From the NCBI RefSeq assembly GCF_023231945.1, contig NZ_JAJLJH010000003.1, forward strand, positions 496,001 through 560,000: a DNA stretch of 64,000 bases, written 5' to 3'. Shown one piece after another: positions 12,501-20,967 of the stretch (positions are counted from its first letter, which is position 1; each line of letters starts with the position of its first letter). The notes below the pieces were generated by a model, which saw only the letters and a program-made list of their open reading frames with translations, was not told the DNA's origin and searched no databases. This DNA comes from Scleromatobacter humisilvae. GTDB lineage: Bacteria > Pseudomonadota > Gammaproteobacteria > Burkholderiales > Burkholderiaceae_C. Made by a program: the position numbers and the translations under genes.

Positions 12501-15500
12501 CACCGACTGGATATGGCAGCGCGCCGACCACAGGATCGGCGACAGCCTCTCCGCCCACGCCAACGCGCCGGCCGGATCCCCGAGCAGGAACAGGCGCTGC
12601 ATTTGCAGGATGCCGTGAAAGCAGGCCACGACGGGAATGCCGCTCGCCTGGATGCGCGCGTCGATCCGGCCATCGAGCGCCGACGCATCGTCGGGGTGGC
12701 CCTGCAGGGCCTGGATGAAGCCCTGCATGCTCGCGATGATGTCGCCGGCATGCCGGACGTTGCACTTCTCGGTGAACGCGAGTCCGGCCAGCGATTCGTG
12801 CCACATCGCGTCGAGAGGATCGCCCCGGAAGAGCATGTCCGTCAGCCGGTGCTCGACGGCGTAGCAGGCGAAGATGAGCGCGCCCGTCTCCTTCGCGAGC
12901 CGGATCGAGTCATCGAGCAGCGCCACCGCTTCCGCGACCGGGCGCCTCCAGAGGACGGCCTGCTGCAGCGCCACGTGCGCCCCGGCCCGGAACGCGAGGT
13001 GGCCACCCTTGTCCGCAATGGCGATGCCTGCCCGCGCGAACCGCACGGCGTCGTCGGGGCGATCGAAGACCGGGCCGAGGCACGAGCCCAGGCCTGCGCA
13101 GCCGTAGATGGAGGATTCGCACAGGCCGTGCGCCAGCGTCAGCCGGACCAGGCGGATCGCGATCGTCTGGTTGAGATTGCCGTCGGTGAAGTACGACGCC
13201 AACCCCAGCCGCACCATGACGCTCATGGCCGCCGCTGCTTCGGGGTCGTCCATCGGCGGCAGGTCGACCAGGCTCTCGATCGTCCGGTCGCCCAGCGCCT
13301 CGTACAAGCTCTCGCACTCGGCGCCCACGTCCGCCGCCGACGGCCGCTCGGGAACGACGTGCCCGAACTTGCCCAGGCACTCGATCGCCGTTCGCACGAC
13401 CTGGCCGACCTCGCCGCGCATCATCTGCACCGTCATCTGCAGCACGGTCGCCTGGGCGAAGGCGATCGTGGACCGGCTCCTGCGCAGCATCTCGTCGACG
13501 AGCGCGCCGGCCTCGTCGAGACGTCCCCTGCTGATCTCGCATTCGGCCAACTCGCAGCGCGTCGTGAAAGCCAGTTCGTAGGCGCGCTCCCAGCCCTCGG
13601 GGCCGAGCGCCGCGAGGCCGGCCCGCAGGTAGCTGCAGGCGCCTTCGTACGCCGTGGAGGCCTTCGCCCTGCGCGCGGCCTGGAGGTCGAGCTCCGCGAT
13701 CCGTGCGCGCTCCTCGTCGTCCGACACCAGGGCCAAGCCGAGGTTCAACTGGCTGGCGACGTCGAAGATCCGCTCGGCCAGCGCCTCGCGCGACATCGCC
13801 TTCGACAGCACCCGGCCGATCTTCAGGTGCAGCGCGCCGCGATCGCCTTCCGGCACGAGCGCATAGGCGCCTTCCTGGACGCGGTCGTGCAGGAAGCGGC
13901 AATGGGTCTCGTCCGCGATGACGATGCCGGCGTCGACGGCGTGGCCGATGTGCGCATGCAGGTCCGGCGCGGGCGCGCACAAGGTCGCCAGCGTCGCGAA
14001 ATCCGTGTGCCTCCCGAGGCATGACAGCACCCGCAGCACGTCCTGCGTCCGGCTCGGCAGCCGCCACAGCCGGCGCACCGTCAGGTCCAGCAGGTTGTCG
14101 GTCTGGCTCGTCGCCGCGATGGCCTGCGCGTCCCAGGTCCACAGCAGGGAGCCGGCGTCGAAGCGCACGAGGCCTTCTTCCTCGAGGTTTGCCAGGAACT
14201 GCCCGGCGAAGAACGGATTGCCGCCGGTCTTCTCGCGCACGAGCGCGGCGAGGGGGCGCGCCTGGTCGCAGGTCAGGCGCAAGGCGTCCGCGAGGAGAAG
14301 CGCCAGGTCCTCGACGTCCAGGGGGCCGAGCTCCAGGTTGTCGACCCTGCGGCCGCTCGCGCGGATCGCCGCGACGGCCTTCATCAACGGATGGCTGGCC
14401 TGCACGTCGTTGTCGCGATACGCGCCGATCAGGTGCACGTGATGCGTCTGCGGCGCCACGGCGATGTATTCGACGAGCGAGAGCGTTGCCGGATCCAGCC
14501 ATTGCAGGTCGTCGAGAAAGACCACGAGCGGCTGGTCCTCGCGTGCGAAGGCACCGATGAAGCGCTGGAACGCGGACTGGAAGCGCGTCGTCGCCTCCGC
14601 CGGGCTCAAGGCCGGCAACGGCGGCTGCGGCCCCATCAGCGCGACGAGTTCCGGCAGAAGCTCGAACAGCAGGCTGCAGTGATTGCCCACGGCCTCGTCG
14701 ATGCGTTGCCGCCAGCGCGCCACGCTGGCGGCGTCGCCGCCGAGGAACTGGCTGATCAGCCCCCGGAACGCTTCGGCGAGCGTCGAGTAGGGCGTGTCGC
14801 GCAGGCGCTGGTCGAACTTGCCCGAGACGAAGAGGCCGCGCGGCTGGACGACGGCCCGGTGCAACTCGTGGACGATGGAGGACTTGCCGATCCCCGCGTA
14901 ACCCGAAACGAGCGTGAACTCGAAGTCTCCGCGGGCGGCGACCCGCTCGAAGGCCTCCGACAGCGTCGCGATCGCGGCGTCGCGGCCGTAAAGCCTCTCG
15001 GGCATCGCGAGCCTGCTCGAGACGTCGTCCATGCCGAGACGGAAATCCGCGATCGCGGCGCGCGATGCCCATTCCTGCCGGCAGCGCCGCAGGTCGGCCT
15101 CGAGGCCCGCGGCCGTCTGGTAGCGATCCTCGCCCGTCTTCGCGAGCAGCTTCATCACGATGGCCGCCAGCGCTGGCGGAAGCGATGGCTGTCGCTCGCA
15201 CAGGTGCACGGCCTGCCGCGCGACGTGGCAATGGATCCATTCGAGCGGATCGGACGCGTTGAAAGGCAACACCCCAGCCAGCATCTCGTAGAACATCACG
15301 CCCAGCGCGTAGAGGTCGCTGCGCGAGTCCATCGAGCGGTTCATGCGTCCGGTCTGTTCGGGGGCCATGTAGGCCAGCGTGCCCGCGATGACCTCGGGCG
15401 GCCCCAGAGCCTGGCGCTCGCGCAGGAGTCGCGATGAGAAGCTGAAGCCGGTCAGCCACGCCGAGCCGGACTCGAGATCGGCCAGCACGTTGTCCGGCTT

Positions 15501-15884
15501 CAGGTCCCGGTGCATCAGGCCCGCCCGATGCACGCCGCCGAGCGCCGAGGCGATCCCCACGGCGACCCGCAGGAACGGCGAGATCTCCCAGGGACGACCG
15601 ATCCGGCCGCTCAGGAGCTCGCCCTGCGGATCGGTCAGCCACAGCGTCGGCGCACCGCCTTCCGCTTCGAGCGCGAGGGGCCGCGCCGCCCATCGGGCAT
15701 CGAGCAGGTCGCGTTGCGCGAATTCCCGCTCCAGTCGCTGCAGGAGCGATTTCCGGCCCGCGTCCGAGGCCACCAACGCCAGCATCGGTGCACCGTCGGC
15801 GCCTCGTGCGCCGCGGTACAAGGCCAACCCGTCGTCCTCTCGCAGGATATCGAGTGCCTTCATCGACGGGCTCGGCATGGACAT
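9549..15884 (-). CDS. Giant pseudokinase / AAA ATPase / GAF / PAS hybrid sensor histidine kinase
   Basis: 2111 residues, cytoplasmic. Order: Ser/Thr-kinase-like domain (about 10-270; HRDLKPDN near 124, MAPEQ near 171), predicted ATPase with Walker A GYAGIGKSS near 328, a long helical-repeat region (about 600-1250), GAF (about 1285-1450), two PAS/PAC domains (about 1470-1720), histidine kinase (H-box GIAHDFNN near 1750, ATP-binding GLGLAL near 1936) and a C-terminal receiver (Asp in ITDQRMPD near 2040). The kinase domain has TGFSF where DFG is expected and no evident VAIK lysine, so it is probably a pseudokinase. The C-terminal half is closely related to the kinase at 53896-55926. An alternative start is the ATG at 15863. 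Confidence 0.92.
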   Translation of the reverse strand: MSMPSPSMKALDILREDDGLALYRGARGADGAPMLALVASDAGRKSLLQRLEREFAQRDLLDARWAARPLALEAEGGAPTLWLTDPQGELLSGRIGRPWEISPFLRVAVGIASALGGVHRAGLMHRDLKPDNVLADLESGSAWLTGFSFSSRLLRERQALGPPEVIAGTLAYMAPEQTGRMNRSMDSRSDLYALGVMFYEMLAGVLPFNASDPLEWIHCHVARQAVHLCERQPSLPPALAAIVMKLLAKTGEDRYQTAAGLEADLRRCRQEWASRAAIADFRLGMDDVSSRLAMPERLYGRDAAIATLSEAFERVAARGDFEFTLVSGYAGIGKSSIVHELHRAVVQPRGLFVSGKFDQRLRDTPYSTLAEAFRGLISQFLGGDAASVARWRQRIDEAVGNHCSLLFELLPELVALMGPQPPLPALSPAEATTRFQSAFQRFIGAFAREDQPLVVFLDDLQWLDPATLSLVEYIAVAPQTHHVHLIGAYRDNDVQASHPLMKAVAAIRASGRRVDNLELGPLDVEDLALLLADALRLTCDQARPLAALVREKTGGNPFFAGQFLANLEEEGLVRFDAGSLLWTWDAQAIAATSQTDNLLDLTVRRLWRLPSRTQDVLRVLSCLGRHTDFATLATLCAPAPDLHAHIGHAVDAGIVIADETHCRFLHDRVQEGAYALVPEGDRGALHLKIGRVLSKAMSREALAERIFDVASQLNLGLALVSDDEERARIAELDLQAARRAKASTAYEGACSYLRAGLAALGPEGWERAYELAFTTRCELAECEISRGRLDEAGALVDEMLRRSRSTIAFAQATVLQMTVQMMRGEVGQVVRTAIECLGKFGHVVPERPSAADVGAECESLYEALGDRTIESLVDLPPMDDPEAAAAMSVMVRLGLASYFTDGNLNQTIAIRLVRLTLAHGLCESSIYGCAGLGSCLGPVFDRPDDAVRFARAGIAIADKGGHLAFRAGAHVALQQAVLWRRPVAEAVALLDDSIRLAKETGALIFACYAVEHRLTDMLFRGDPLDAMWHESLAGLAFTEKCNVRHAGDIIASMQGFIQALQGHPDDASALDGRIDARIQASGIPVVACFHGILQMQRLFLLGDPAGALAWAERLSPILWSARCHIQSVHHCVFQSLAIAALHAGADRDRQLEWRATLEANLAVLAHWAGNCPSSFAHRHALVAAELARLDGRGMEALRLYEQAIRAATDNGFVQDRALSCEFAGAFCLSQGLASAGRAHLRDARRSYLLWGAHRKVALLDDRYPGLGEAAPPAHPPTIEAPLAQVDFATIVKLSQTLSGEIVHDRLIERLMTISLEHAAAERGLLALRRRDGIFLEAVAGSKGDGVHVERVNRPLAPTDMPDAILQHVFRRRGSVILDDARQPNAFSGDEYVRQKRPRSVLCLPLVKQGQLIGALYFENNLASHVFTPVRQAVLDMLSSQAVISLQNADLVATLEQEVAERKQSEAALRESEARYALAIEAAADGHGYWSAETDEYYCSPRWIEQWNMPPAPPKATRQQMFELFPWHPDDRATIVALHERHRASGAKRLEFETRVVVRGEVRWMHATTLYVRDASGKIVRSSTATTDITARRQAEEERRLSEERYALALAGSDESIYDWDLKTNRLYIAPRTQELLGLPIGEVWRDRAEWALVMRYHPDDAPGRRAAMEAHIAGKTPKYDIEVRILVPGGVRWLHQRGRALRDADGRAYRVVGSVGDITERKREQEEMQRLESRLRQAERFEAMGTLAGGIAHDFNNILGAILGFGERALRAVAEGSRLHHDIANVIVAGERGRTLVERILSFSRGAGERVPVHVEKVVREALDHLQASLPPKVTLHARLHAGHAAVQGDATQIHQLLMNLGTNAVHAMPEGGVLSVALDAIEVVDRLHATTGTVAPGPWIVLRVSDEGTGIPPEILPRIFDPFFTTKEAHVGTGLGLALVLRIVAEVSGVIDVDSQPGIGTTFTVHLPRAGDASDELHDKESSSPAGQGQRILVVDDEESLLELTADTLRDLGYRPIGFSSATAALREFRADPDAFDAVITDQRMPDMAGDRLIREIRLVRPSMPVILVSGYVGDVAAWASDVGRANEILVKPLRANALATSLARLLGGD

Positions 15885-16050
15885 GGCGGAGGGCGGCGTG
15901 CTCGGGTTGGCGATGAACCGGGATCGGGCGCACCGGAGCGCCGATCATGTCCATGCCGCGGGCTGGCAACGAAAGCGATGTTACTGCGGCGATCCGAACC
16001 GCGCCCGCTTGCGCGGCCGCGCATGCCCTCGGTCGATGCGAGGCACGGCG

Positions 16051-16097
16051 GTAACCCATCGAGGGGATGCGTAGCCTGGGCACATGGCTCGCACACT
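16051..16097 (+). promoter_or_regulatory. CCCC/GGGG-element promoter, copy a
   Basis: Element GTAACCCATCGAGGGGATGC (16051-16070) points to the plus-strand gene. The -10-like block CACACT is at 16092-16097, giving a predicted transcript start near 16104. That lies after the first in-frame ATG (16084) and supports the GTG at 16180 as the true start of the downstream gene. Confidence 0.6.
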
Positions 16098-16179
16098 CGG
16101 GCCATGTCGCATTTCCTTCAACGAGGTGCTCGATGACATCAGCGATCGCGTCCTTCGCGGCGACGCTCCGGAGGTCGAG

Positions 16180-16563
16180 GTGACGATCCATCCGATCGTG
16201 CACGTGGCCGCCAGGCGTCCGCAACTGCTGGTCGAGCATGCGAAAGCCTATGGCGACCTGGTGCTGGAGGAAGGCCGGCGCACGCTCGCCTCGCTGGTCG
16301 TCCATGCCGTGCTCTACGCGGCAGCCGCCGTGCTGGGCGTGCTCGGGCTTGTTCTTGCAGGCGTCGCCGTGTTGCTCTACGCGGCGGTCCCCGGCGAACT
16401 GCGCGACGCCTGGCTGCTGGTCGCCTTGCCGTGCGCGACCATGGTCGCGGCGGGCGCCTGCGTGATCGTCGCCCGGGTGCTGCCGATCGACGTGAACCTG
16501 GATGTCCTGGGGCGACAGGTGAGGGCGGACATCGACATGATCCACCAGGCGGAGCAGCCATGA
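16180..16563 (+). CDS. Small inner-membrane protein, phage-holin-like (DUF1469-type)
   Basis: 127 residues from the GTG at 16180, which has a strong Shine-Dalgarno (GGAGG, 5 nt before it). It starts at VTIHPIVHVAARRPQLLVEH, like family members that begin with a short HP...QPQLLVEHAEAY-type helix. Two membrane segments (about 50-72 and 81-102) are followed by a soluble tail. An in-frame ATG at 16084 would add 32 residues but lacks a Shine-Dalgarno and precedes the transcript start predicted from copy a. The stop overlaps the next gene by 4 nt (ATGA). Function unknown; such proteins are often envelope-stress related. Confidence 0.65.
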   Translation: MTIHPIVHVAARRPQLLVEHAKAYGDLVLEEGRRTLASLVVHAVLYAAAAVLGVLGLVLAGVAVLLYAAVPGELRDAWLLVALPCATMVAAGACVIVARVLPIDVNLDVLGRQVRADIDMIHQAEQP

Positions 16564-16814
16564 ACGGCGCGCGGGAGGACCCTGAGGCGCCGGCCGCGGA
16601 GGGCGGGCCCGGGGAGGCCGCCGCACTTCATCGTCTCGTGGCCTCGCGGGCCCGGATCCGGATGGCGATGGAGGCCCACGTCCGCGAGAGCGCGCCGCCG
16701 CCGGGTCCGCCGCGCGGCGCGCCGAGGTCGCTGGCGGAGCGACTGCTGGAGCGGGCGCGACGGCTGCCGGTCGTCCGAGCCGTCCTCGCGATCCGGGACT
16801 TGCGGCGAAGCTAG
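16560..16814 (+). CDS. Small hypothetical protein coupled to the holin-like gene
   Basis: 84 residues, rich in Ala, Arg, Pro and Glu, with no membrane segment or recognised motif. The ATG overlaps the upstream stop (ATGA), an arrangement seen for partner proteins of small envelope proteins. The C-terminal half ([20 protein letters not shown]) could form an amphipathic helix. Confidence 0.6.
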   Translation: MNGAREDPEAPAAEGGPGEAAALHRLVASRARIRMAMEAHVRESAPPPGPPRGAPRSLAERLLERARRLPVVRAVLAIRDLRRS

Positions 16815-16879
16815 TTCGCCGCAGCCTTCCTGTCGTCACGATCCATCCACCCGAGACCCCGCACCCAAGGAGGCCTGCC

Positions 16880-17878
16880 ATGTCGCAAGACCGCTTCCAC
16901 GACCTCGCCGAGATCAGCCGCCGCCAGATCCTCATTGCCGCTTCCGCCGGGACGGCATCGATGGCCCTTGCGGGCACGGCGTGGGCGCGCAAAGCGGCAG
17001 GCGCGGAAGACTCCTCTCCTTCTTCTTCAACCCGCAAAGGCAGGGACGCCATGAGCACCATCACGACCAGGGACGGCAACGAGATCTTCTACAAGGACTG
17101 GGGCGACAAGACGGCACAGCCGATCGTGTTTTCGCACGGTTGGCCGCTGAGCGCGGACGACTGGGACGGCCAGATGCTGTTCTTCCTCCAGCACGGCTAT
17201 CGCGTGATCGCCCACGACCGCCGCGGGCATGGCCGCTCCAGCCAGATCGCGACCGGCCATGACCTCGATCACTACGCCGACGACCTGGCCGCGGTGACCG
17301 AGCACCTGGACCTGCATCGCGCCATCCACGTCGGGCACTCCACGGGCGGCGGCGAGGTGACGCGCTACATCGCCCGCCACGGCGCCCGGCGCGTCGCCAA
17401 GGCCGTCCTCGTGAGCGCCGTGCCGCCGTTGATGCTGAAGACGCAGGGCAATCCCGGCGGCCTGCCGATCGACGTGTTCGACGGGATCCGCGCGGGCGTC
17501 GCTGCCAACCGCCCGCAGTTCTACCTGGACCTGACGATCCCGTTCTACGGCTTCAACCGGCCGAACGCCAAGGTCTCGGAAGGCATTCGCCAACACTGGT
17601 GGCTGCAGGGCATGATGGGCTCGATCCAGGCGCATTACCTGGGTGTCAAGGCCTTCTCCGAGACCGACTTCACCGAGGACCTGAAGAAGATCGAGGTGCC
17701 CACGCTGGTCATGCACGGGACCGACGACCAGATCGTTCCTTACGCCGACGCCGGCGTGCTGTCGGCGAAGCTGCTCAGGAACGCCACCCTCAAGCTCTAT
17801 GAGGGCTATCCGCACGGGATGTGCGCGACCAATCCGGACGTGATCAACGCCGACCTGCTGGCATTCTTCAAGGCCTGA
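16880..17878 (+). CDS. Alpha/beta hydrolase, non-heme chloroperoxidase family, with Tat-type leader
   Basis: 332 residues. The core (from MSTITTRDG) matches cofactor-free haloperoxidase/esterase enzymes: oxyanion-side HGWP, nucleophile Ser in GHSTGGGE, acid Asp in HGTDDQIVP, and the catalytic His near the C terminus (GYPHGM). Relatives usually start at the internal MSTITT (ATG at 17051, preceded by AGGCAGGGA). Here an in-frame 57-residue leader has a twin-arginine-like motif ([12 protein letters not shown]) and an AWA cleavage site, which suggests export. AAGGAGG precedes the ATG at 16880. Both starts may be used. Confidence 0.85.
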   Translation: MSQDRFHDLAEISRRQILIAASAGTASMALAGTAWARKAAGAEDSSPSSSTRKGRDAMSTITTRDGNEIFYKDWGDKTAQPIVFSHGWPLSADDWDGQMLFFLQHGYRVIAHDRRGHGRSSQIATGHDLDHYADDLAAVTEHLDLHRAIHVGHSTGGGEVTRYIARHGARRVAKAVLVSAVPPLMLKTQGNPGGLPIDVFDGIRAGVAANRPQFYLDLTIPFYGFNRPNAKVSEGIRQHWWLQGMMGSIQAHYLGVKAFSETDFTEDLKKIEVPTLVMHGTDDQIVPYADAGVLSAKLLRNATLKLYEGYPHGMCATNPDVINADLLAFFKA

Positions 17879-18176
17879 CTAGCCGCGGGAGATGAAGCGG
17901 TCCGCGCGGGCCGCCTGCAGCCGGATCTGGAAAGTGTTCATCGATCGTTCCAAGGTCGAGCGGTGGTCCGGAGACGACCGTGCGTGTCGCAGGCCGGTCG
18001 CGATACCTCCGGATGGCGGAGGCGGCCCTCGTCCCTCGGCCCTGACCTTGGGTATCCAGGCGACTGCCTCTCCAGAGGGATGCGCGAGCCTGTCTTGCGA
18101 GGCTAGGCGTTTCGATGGCCGCGCCGGATGCTGTCAGCACGCTGCCAGCCCCGGGGCGGTCAACAGGAGCACGATC

Positions 18177-18659
18177 ATGCAATTGAACGCTGCCGTATTC
18201 GAACCTGCGGCGACGACGCGGTCGGCCGTCGTTCCGCTGCGTCGCCGCGAGGACGCCGCCCTGGCCGAACTGATCGCCGGCTACGGCGCGCACGGCGGCC
18301 TCGCATCGACGGACGAACTCGTCGGCCTGATGCGGCCGCACTGGCGGCAGCCGATCTCGATCCTCGCCAAGTGGATCGTCGGCCGCAAGGTGGTGAGCTT
18401 CATGTCGCGCACCCAGTTCGTGCTGCCCGTGTTCCAGTTCGCTCGTCCGCAGATGACGCCGAACGAGGCCGTTGGCGACTGCTCGATCGCGCTGGCCGAT
18501 CTCCTCGGCGTCGAGGCCTTCGCGGCCTGGTTCGTCCGCCCTTGCGAATGGCTTGGCCGGAGAATGCCGGTCGACCTGCTGGCCAACGACCCGGGCGCGG
18601 TGGTCGACGCTGCCGGCCGGACTCGCCTTGCGCTGATGGCCTGTCGCCTGTCCGATTGA
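18177..18659 (+). CDS. Hypothetical protein with DUF2384/MbcA-ParS-like C terminus
   Basis: 160 residues from the ATG at 18177, preceded by CAGGAG. The C-terminal part (AWFVRPCEWLGRRMPVDLLAND) resembles the toxin-binding motif of Xre/MbcA/ParS antitoxins (W...P...LGG..P.DLL). No RES-domain toxin lies next to it, so it may be an orphan, or the resemblance may be superficial. The 298 bp before it hold no other gene. Confidence 0.55.
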   Translation: MQLNAAVFEPAATTRSAVVPLRRREDAALAELIAGYGAHGGLASTDELVGLMRPHWRQPISILAKWIVGRKVVSFMSRTQFVLPVFQFARPQMTPNEAVGDCSIALADLLGVEAFAAWFVRPCEWLGRRMPVDLLANDPGAVVDAAGRTRLALMACRLSD

Positions 18660-18775
18660 CGCGCTTGCATAGCCGCGGGTCTGTCCAACGGCTTAGTCCA
18701 GGACATGCCCAACGAGGTGCGCCAGGGCCGGGCCGCTCCGTCAAAGTGTGCAGACCTCTTGCACGGAGTTCCACC

Positions 18776-19330
18776 ATGAAAAAGCGTCTCTTCATCTCCC
18801 TGGCGGTCGTGGCCCTGATCGGCTCGGCGTGCGCGACCATCGACCCGGACAGCGCGGCGCAGCGCCGCAGCATCGATGCCCAGACAGACGCGGCACTCGC
18901 CACGCTGGGCGCGAAGGTGCCTGGCTCCAGCGAGCTGGTCGCCAAGGCCCGCGGGGTGCTGGTGTTCCCGTCGGTCATGACGGCCGGCCTCGTGATCGGC
19001 GGATCCTGGGGCGAAGGGGAGCTGCGCAGCGGCGGCGCCACGATCGGGTACTACAGCACCGGGCGCGCCTCGGCCGGCGTGATCGCGGGTGCCGACTCGA
19101 AGGCGATCTACGTGCTTTTCATGACGCAGGAGTCGCTGGACAAGTTCAAGAAGGGATACGGCTGGACCGTCGGCGCGGACGCCGCCATCACCGTGCTTCG
19201 CAACGGCGCCGATGCGAGCGTCGACACGCAGAGCGGCCAGCATCCCGTGGTCGCGTACGTGCTCGCCAAGAGCGGGCTGCTGGTGGACGTCAGCCTGGAA
19301 GGCGCGAAGGTCAGCCGGGTGGACATCTGA
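18776..19330 (+). CDS. SYLF/YSC84-domain lipid-binding envelope protein
   Basis: 184 residues. An N-terminal hydrophobic leader ends in IGSAC, a near-lipobox (Gly at -3 is atypical), so it is either a lipoprotein or a secreted protein. The rest is a SYLF domain: VAKARGVLVFPSV, GGSWGEGELRSGG and the YGWTVGADAAITVL block. This family binds phosphoinositides in eukaryotes and has no fixed bacterial role. It ends 138 bp before the kinase operon and is separated from it by promoter copy b. Confidence 0.85.
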   Translation: MKKRLFISLAVVALIGSACATIDPDSAAQRRSIDAQTDAALATLGAKVPGSSELVAKARGVLVFPSVMTAGLVIGGSWGEGELRSGGATIGYYSTGRASAGVIAGADSKAIYVLFMTQESLDKFKKGYGWTVGADAAITVLRNGADASVDTQSGQHPVVAYVLAKSGLLVDVSLEGAKVSRVDI

Positions 19331-19391
19331 GCGAGCCGGGCGGTGCGCCGTCCGATGCAGTCATCGGTTCGAATCGCGCGCCTGTGGGGCC

Positions 19392-19437
19392 GTGCCCCAT
19401 GCGGGGGATGCAACACGACTGGGCGACGCCGGATAGT
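19392..19437 (+). promoter_or_regulatory. CCCC/GGGG-element promoter, copy b
   Basis: Element GTGCCCCATGCGGGGGATGC (19392-19411), identical to copy d-plus. The -10-like GATAGT is at 19432-19437, inside GCCGGATAGTGCG, a block also shared with copy d-plus at the same spacing. It drives the kinase/regulator/hybrid-kinase operon starting at 19469. Confidence 0.7.
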
Positions 19438-19468
19438 GCGTGCCACGGCGTCATTCAAACGGTGATCC

Positions 19469-20956
19469 ATGATGCGATCGAACCTTCTCTTGTCGCAGAC
19501 AGGCAGTTTGATCCGCAACTACGGCTTCTCGTTCGTCGCGACCGCGGTCGCGCTCGGCTTGTCGCTCGCGACGCAGGGCCTGGGCATCGAGAAGCTCGGG
19601 TTCCCGCTGTTCCTGGCGACCATCGCCATGACGGTCTGGTACGCGGGCAACGGCCCCGGCGTGCTGGCCATCGTGCTGTCGACGCTGGCCTACGACTACT
19701 TCTTCACGCCGCCGCTCTACACCTTCGGCGTGGAGCAGGCCGATCGCCCCTACATCGTCGGCTTCGTCCTGTTCGGCGTGATCACGGCCGGCTTCAGTTC
19801 GAGGCGGCGCACCATCGAGCAGAACCTTCGCAAGGCGCGCGATGCGCTCGCCGCCGAAGTCGTCGAGCGGACGCGGCAGGCGAGCCTGCTCGACCTCACG
19901 CACGACACCATCTTCGTGCGCGACATGCACGACGTCATCACCTACTGGAACCGCGGGGCGCAGGAACTCTTCGGCTGGGCCGCGGGCCAGGCGATCGGTC
20001 GGCAAGCCCACGAGATGATGCGCACCATCTTTCCGATGCCGCTGCACGAGATCCATTCGGCATTGAACACCAGCGGTCGCTGGGAAGGCGAACTGGGAAA
20101 GACGACGTCCGACGGGACGCAGGTCGTCGTCGCCAGCCGTTGGTCCCTGCAGCGGGACGGGGCCGGCCAGCCGACCGCGATCCTGGAGACCAACAACGAC
20201 GTCACCGAGCGCAAGCGCCGCGAGGAAGAGATCCGCCGGCTGAACGCGGATCTCGAGCACCGGACGATCGAGCTGGAGGCGAGCAACAAGGAGCTGGAGG
20301 CCTTCTCCTATTCGACCGCCCACGACCTGCGCGCGCCGCTTCGCCACGTCGCGGGCTACACGGAACTGCTGCAGAAGAACGCCGCCGCGGTCCTCGACGA
20401 CAAGTGCCGGAGATACGTGTCGATGATCCTGGAATCGGCCTCGAGGATGGGCACGCTGATCGACGACCTCCTCGCCTTTTCGCGCATCGGGCGCGTCCAG
20501 ACCCACAACACGCTCGTCAGCATGACGCAGCTCGCGCAGGAGCTCCTGAGCGAATTCGAGCGCGAGACGGATGGACGCGACATCGCCTGGAAGCTCGGCG
20601 CGCTGCCGTGCGTGCATGGCGACCGGTCGCTGATGCGGATCGTGCTCGTCAACCTGCTCGAGAACGCCGTCAAGTTCACGCGCACACGCGAGAAGGCCGA
20701 GATCGAGATCGGATCCCGGCCCGGCCCGTCCGGCGAGGTGGTGATCTTCGTCAAGGACAACGGCGTCGGCTTCGACATGAAGTATGTCGGCAAGCTGTTC
20801 GGCGTCTTCCAGCGCCTGCACGGGCCCGAAGCGTTCGAGGGAACCGGCATCGGGCTCGCCACCGTGCAGCGCATCGTGGCCAGGCATGGCGGCAAGGCCT
20901 GGGCCGAGAGCGACGGCCGGGGCGCCACGTTCTACTTCTCCGCACCCAATCCCTAG
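19469..20956 (+). CDS. Membrane sensor histidine kinase with KdpD-like membrane domain and PAS
   Basis: 495 residues. Four closely spaced membrane helices (about 17-110) of the DUF4118/KdpD type, a coiled linker, PAS/PAC (about 140-255), then a phytochrome-style HisKA (H-box AFSYSTAHDLRAPLRH, His near 285) and an HATPase domain (GTGIGLATVQR near 457). This H-box class usually signals to short CheY-like regulators of the Rcp1 type, and one is encoded 11 nt downstream. The start is ambiguous between two adjacent ATGs. It is first in a three-gene operon behind promoter copy b. Confidence 0.93.
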   Translation: MMRSNLLLSQTGSLIRNYGFSFVATAVALGLSLATQGLGIEKLGFPLFLATIAMTVWYAGNGPGVLAIVLSTLAYDYFFTPPLYTFGVEQADRPYIVGFVLFGVITAGFSSRRRTIEQNLRKARDALAAEVVERTRQASLLDLTHDTIFVRDMHDVITYWNRGAQELFGWAAGQAIGRQAHEMMRTIFPMPLHEIHSALNTSGRWEGELGKTTSDGTQVVVASRWSLQRDGAGQPTAILETNNDVTERKRREEEIRRLNADLEHRTIELEASNKELEAFSYSTAHDLRAPLRHVAGYTELLQKNAAAVLDDKCRRYVSMILESASRMGTLIDDLLAFSRIGRVQTHNTLVSMTQLAQELLSEFERETDGRDIAWKLGALPCVHGDRSLMRIVLVNLLENAVKFTRTREKAEIEIGSRPGPSGEVVIFVKDNGVGFDMKYVGKLFGVFQRLHGPEAFEGTGIGLATVQRIVARHGGKAWAESDGRGATFYFSAPNP

Positions 20957-20967
20957 GAGGACGATCC

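Noticed and set aside
18063-18082. Possible weak copy of the element before the DUF2384-like gene
   Set aside because: Only about 13 of 20 positions match and the block at the -10 distance does not have the A and T pattern.
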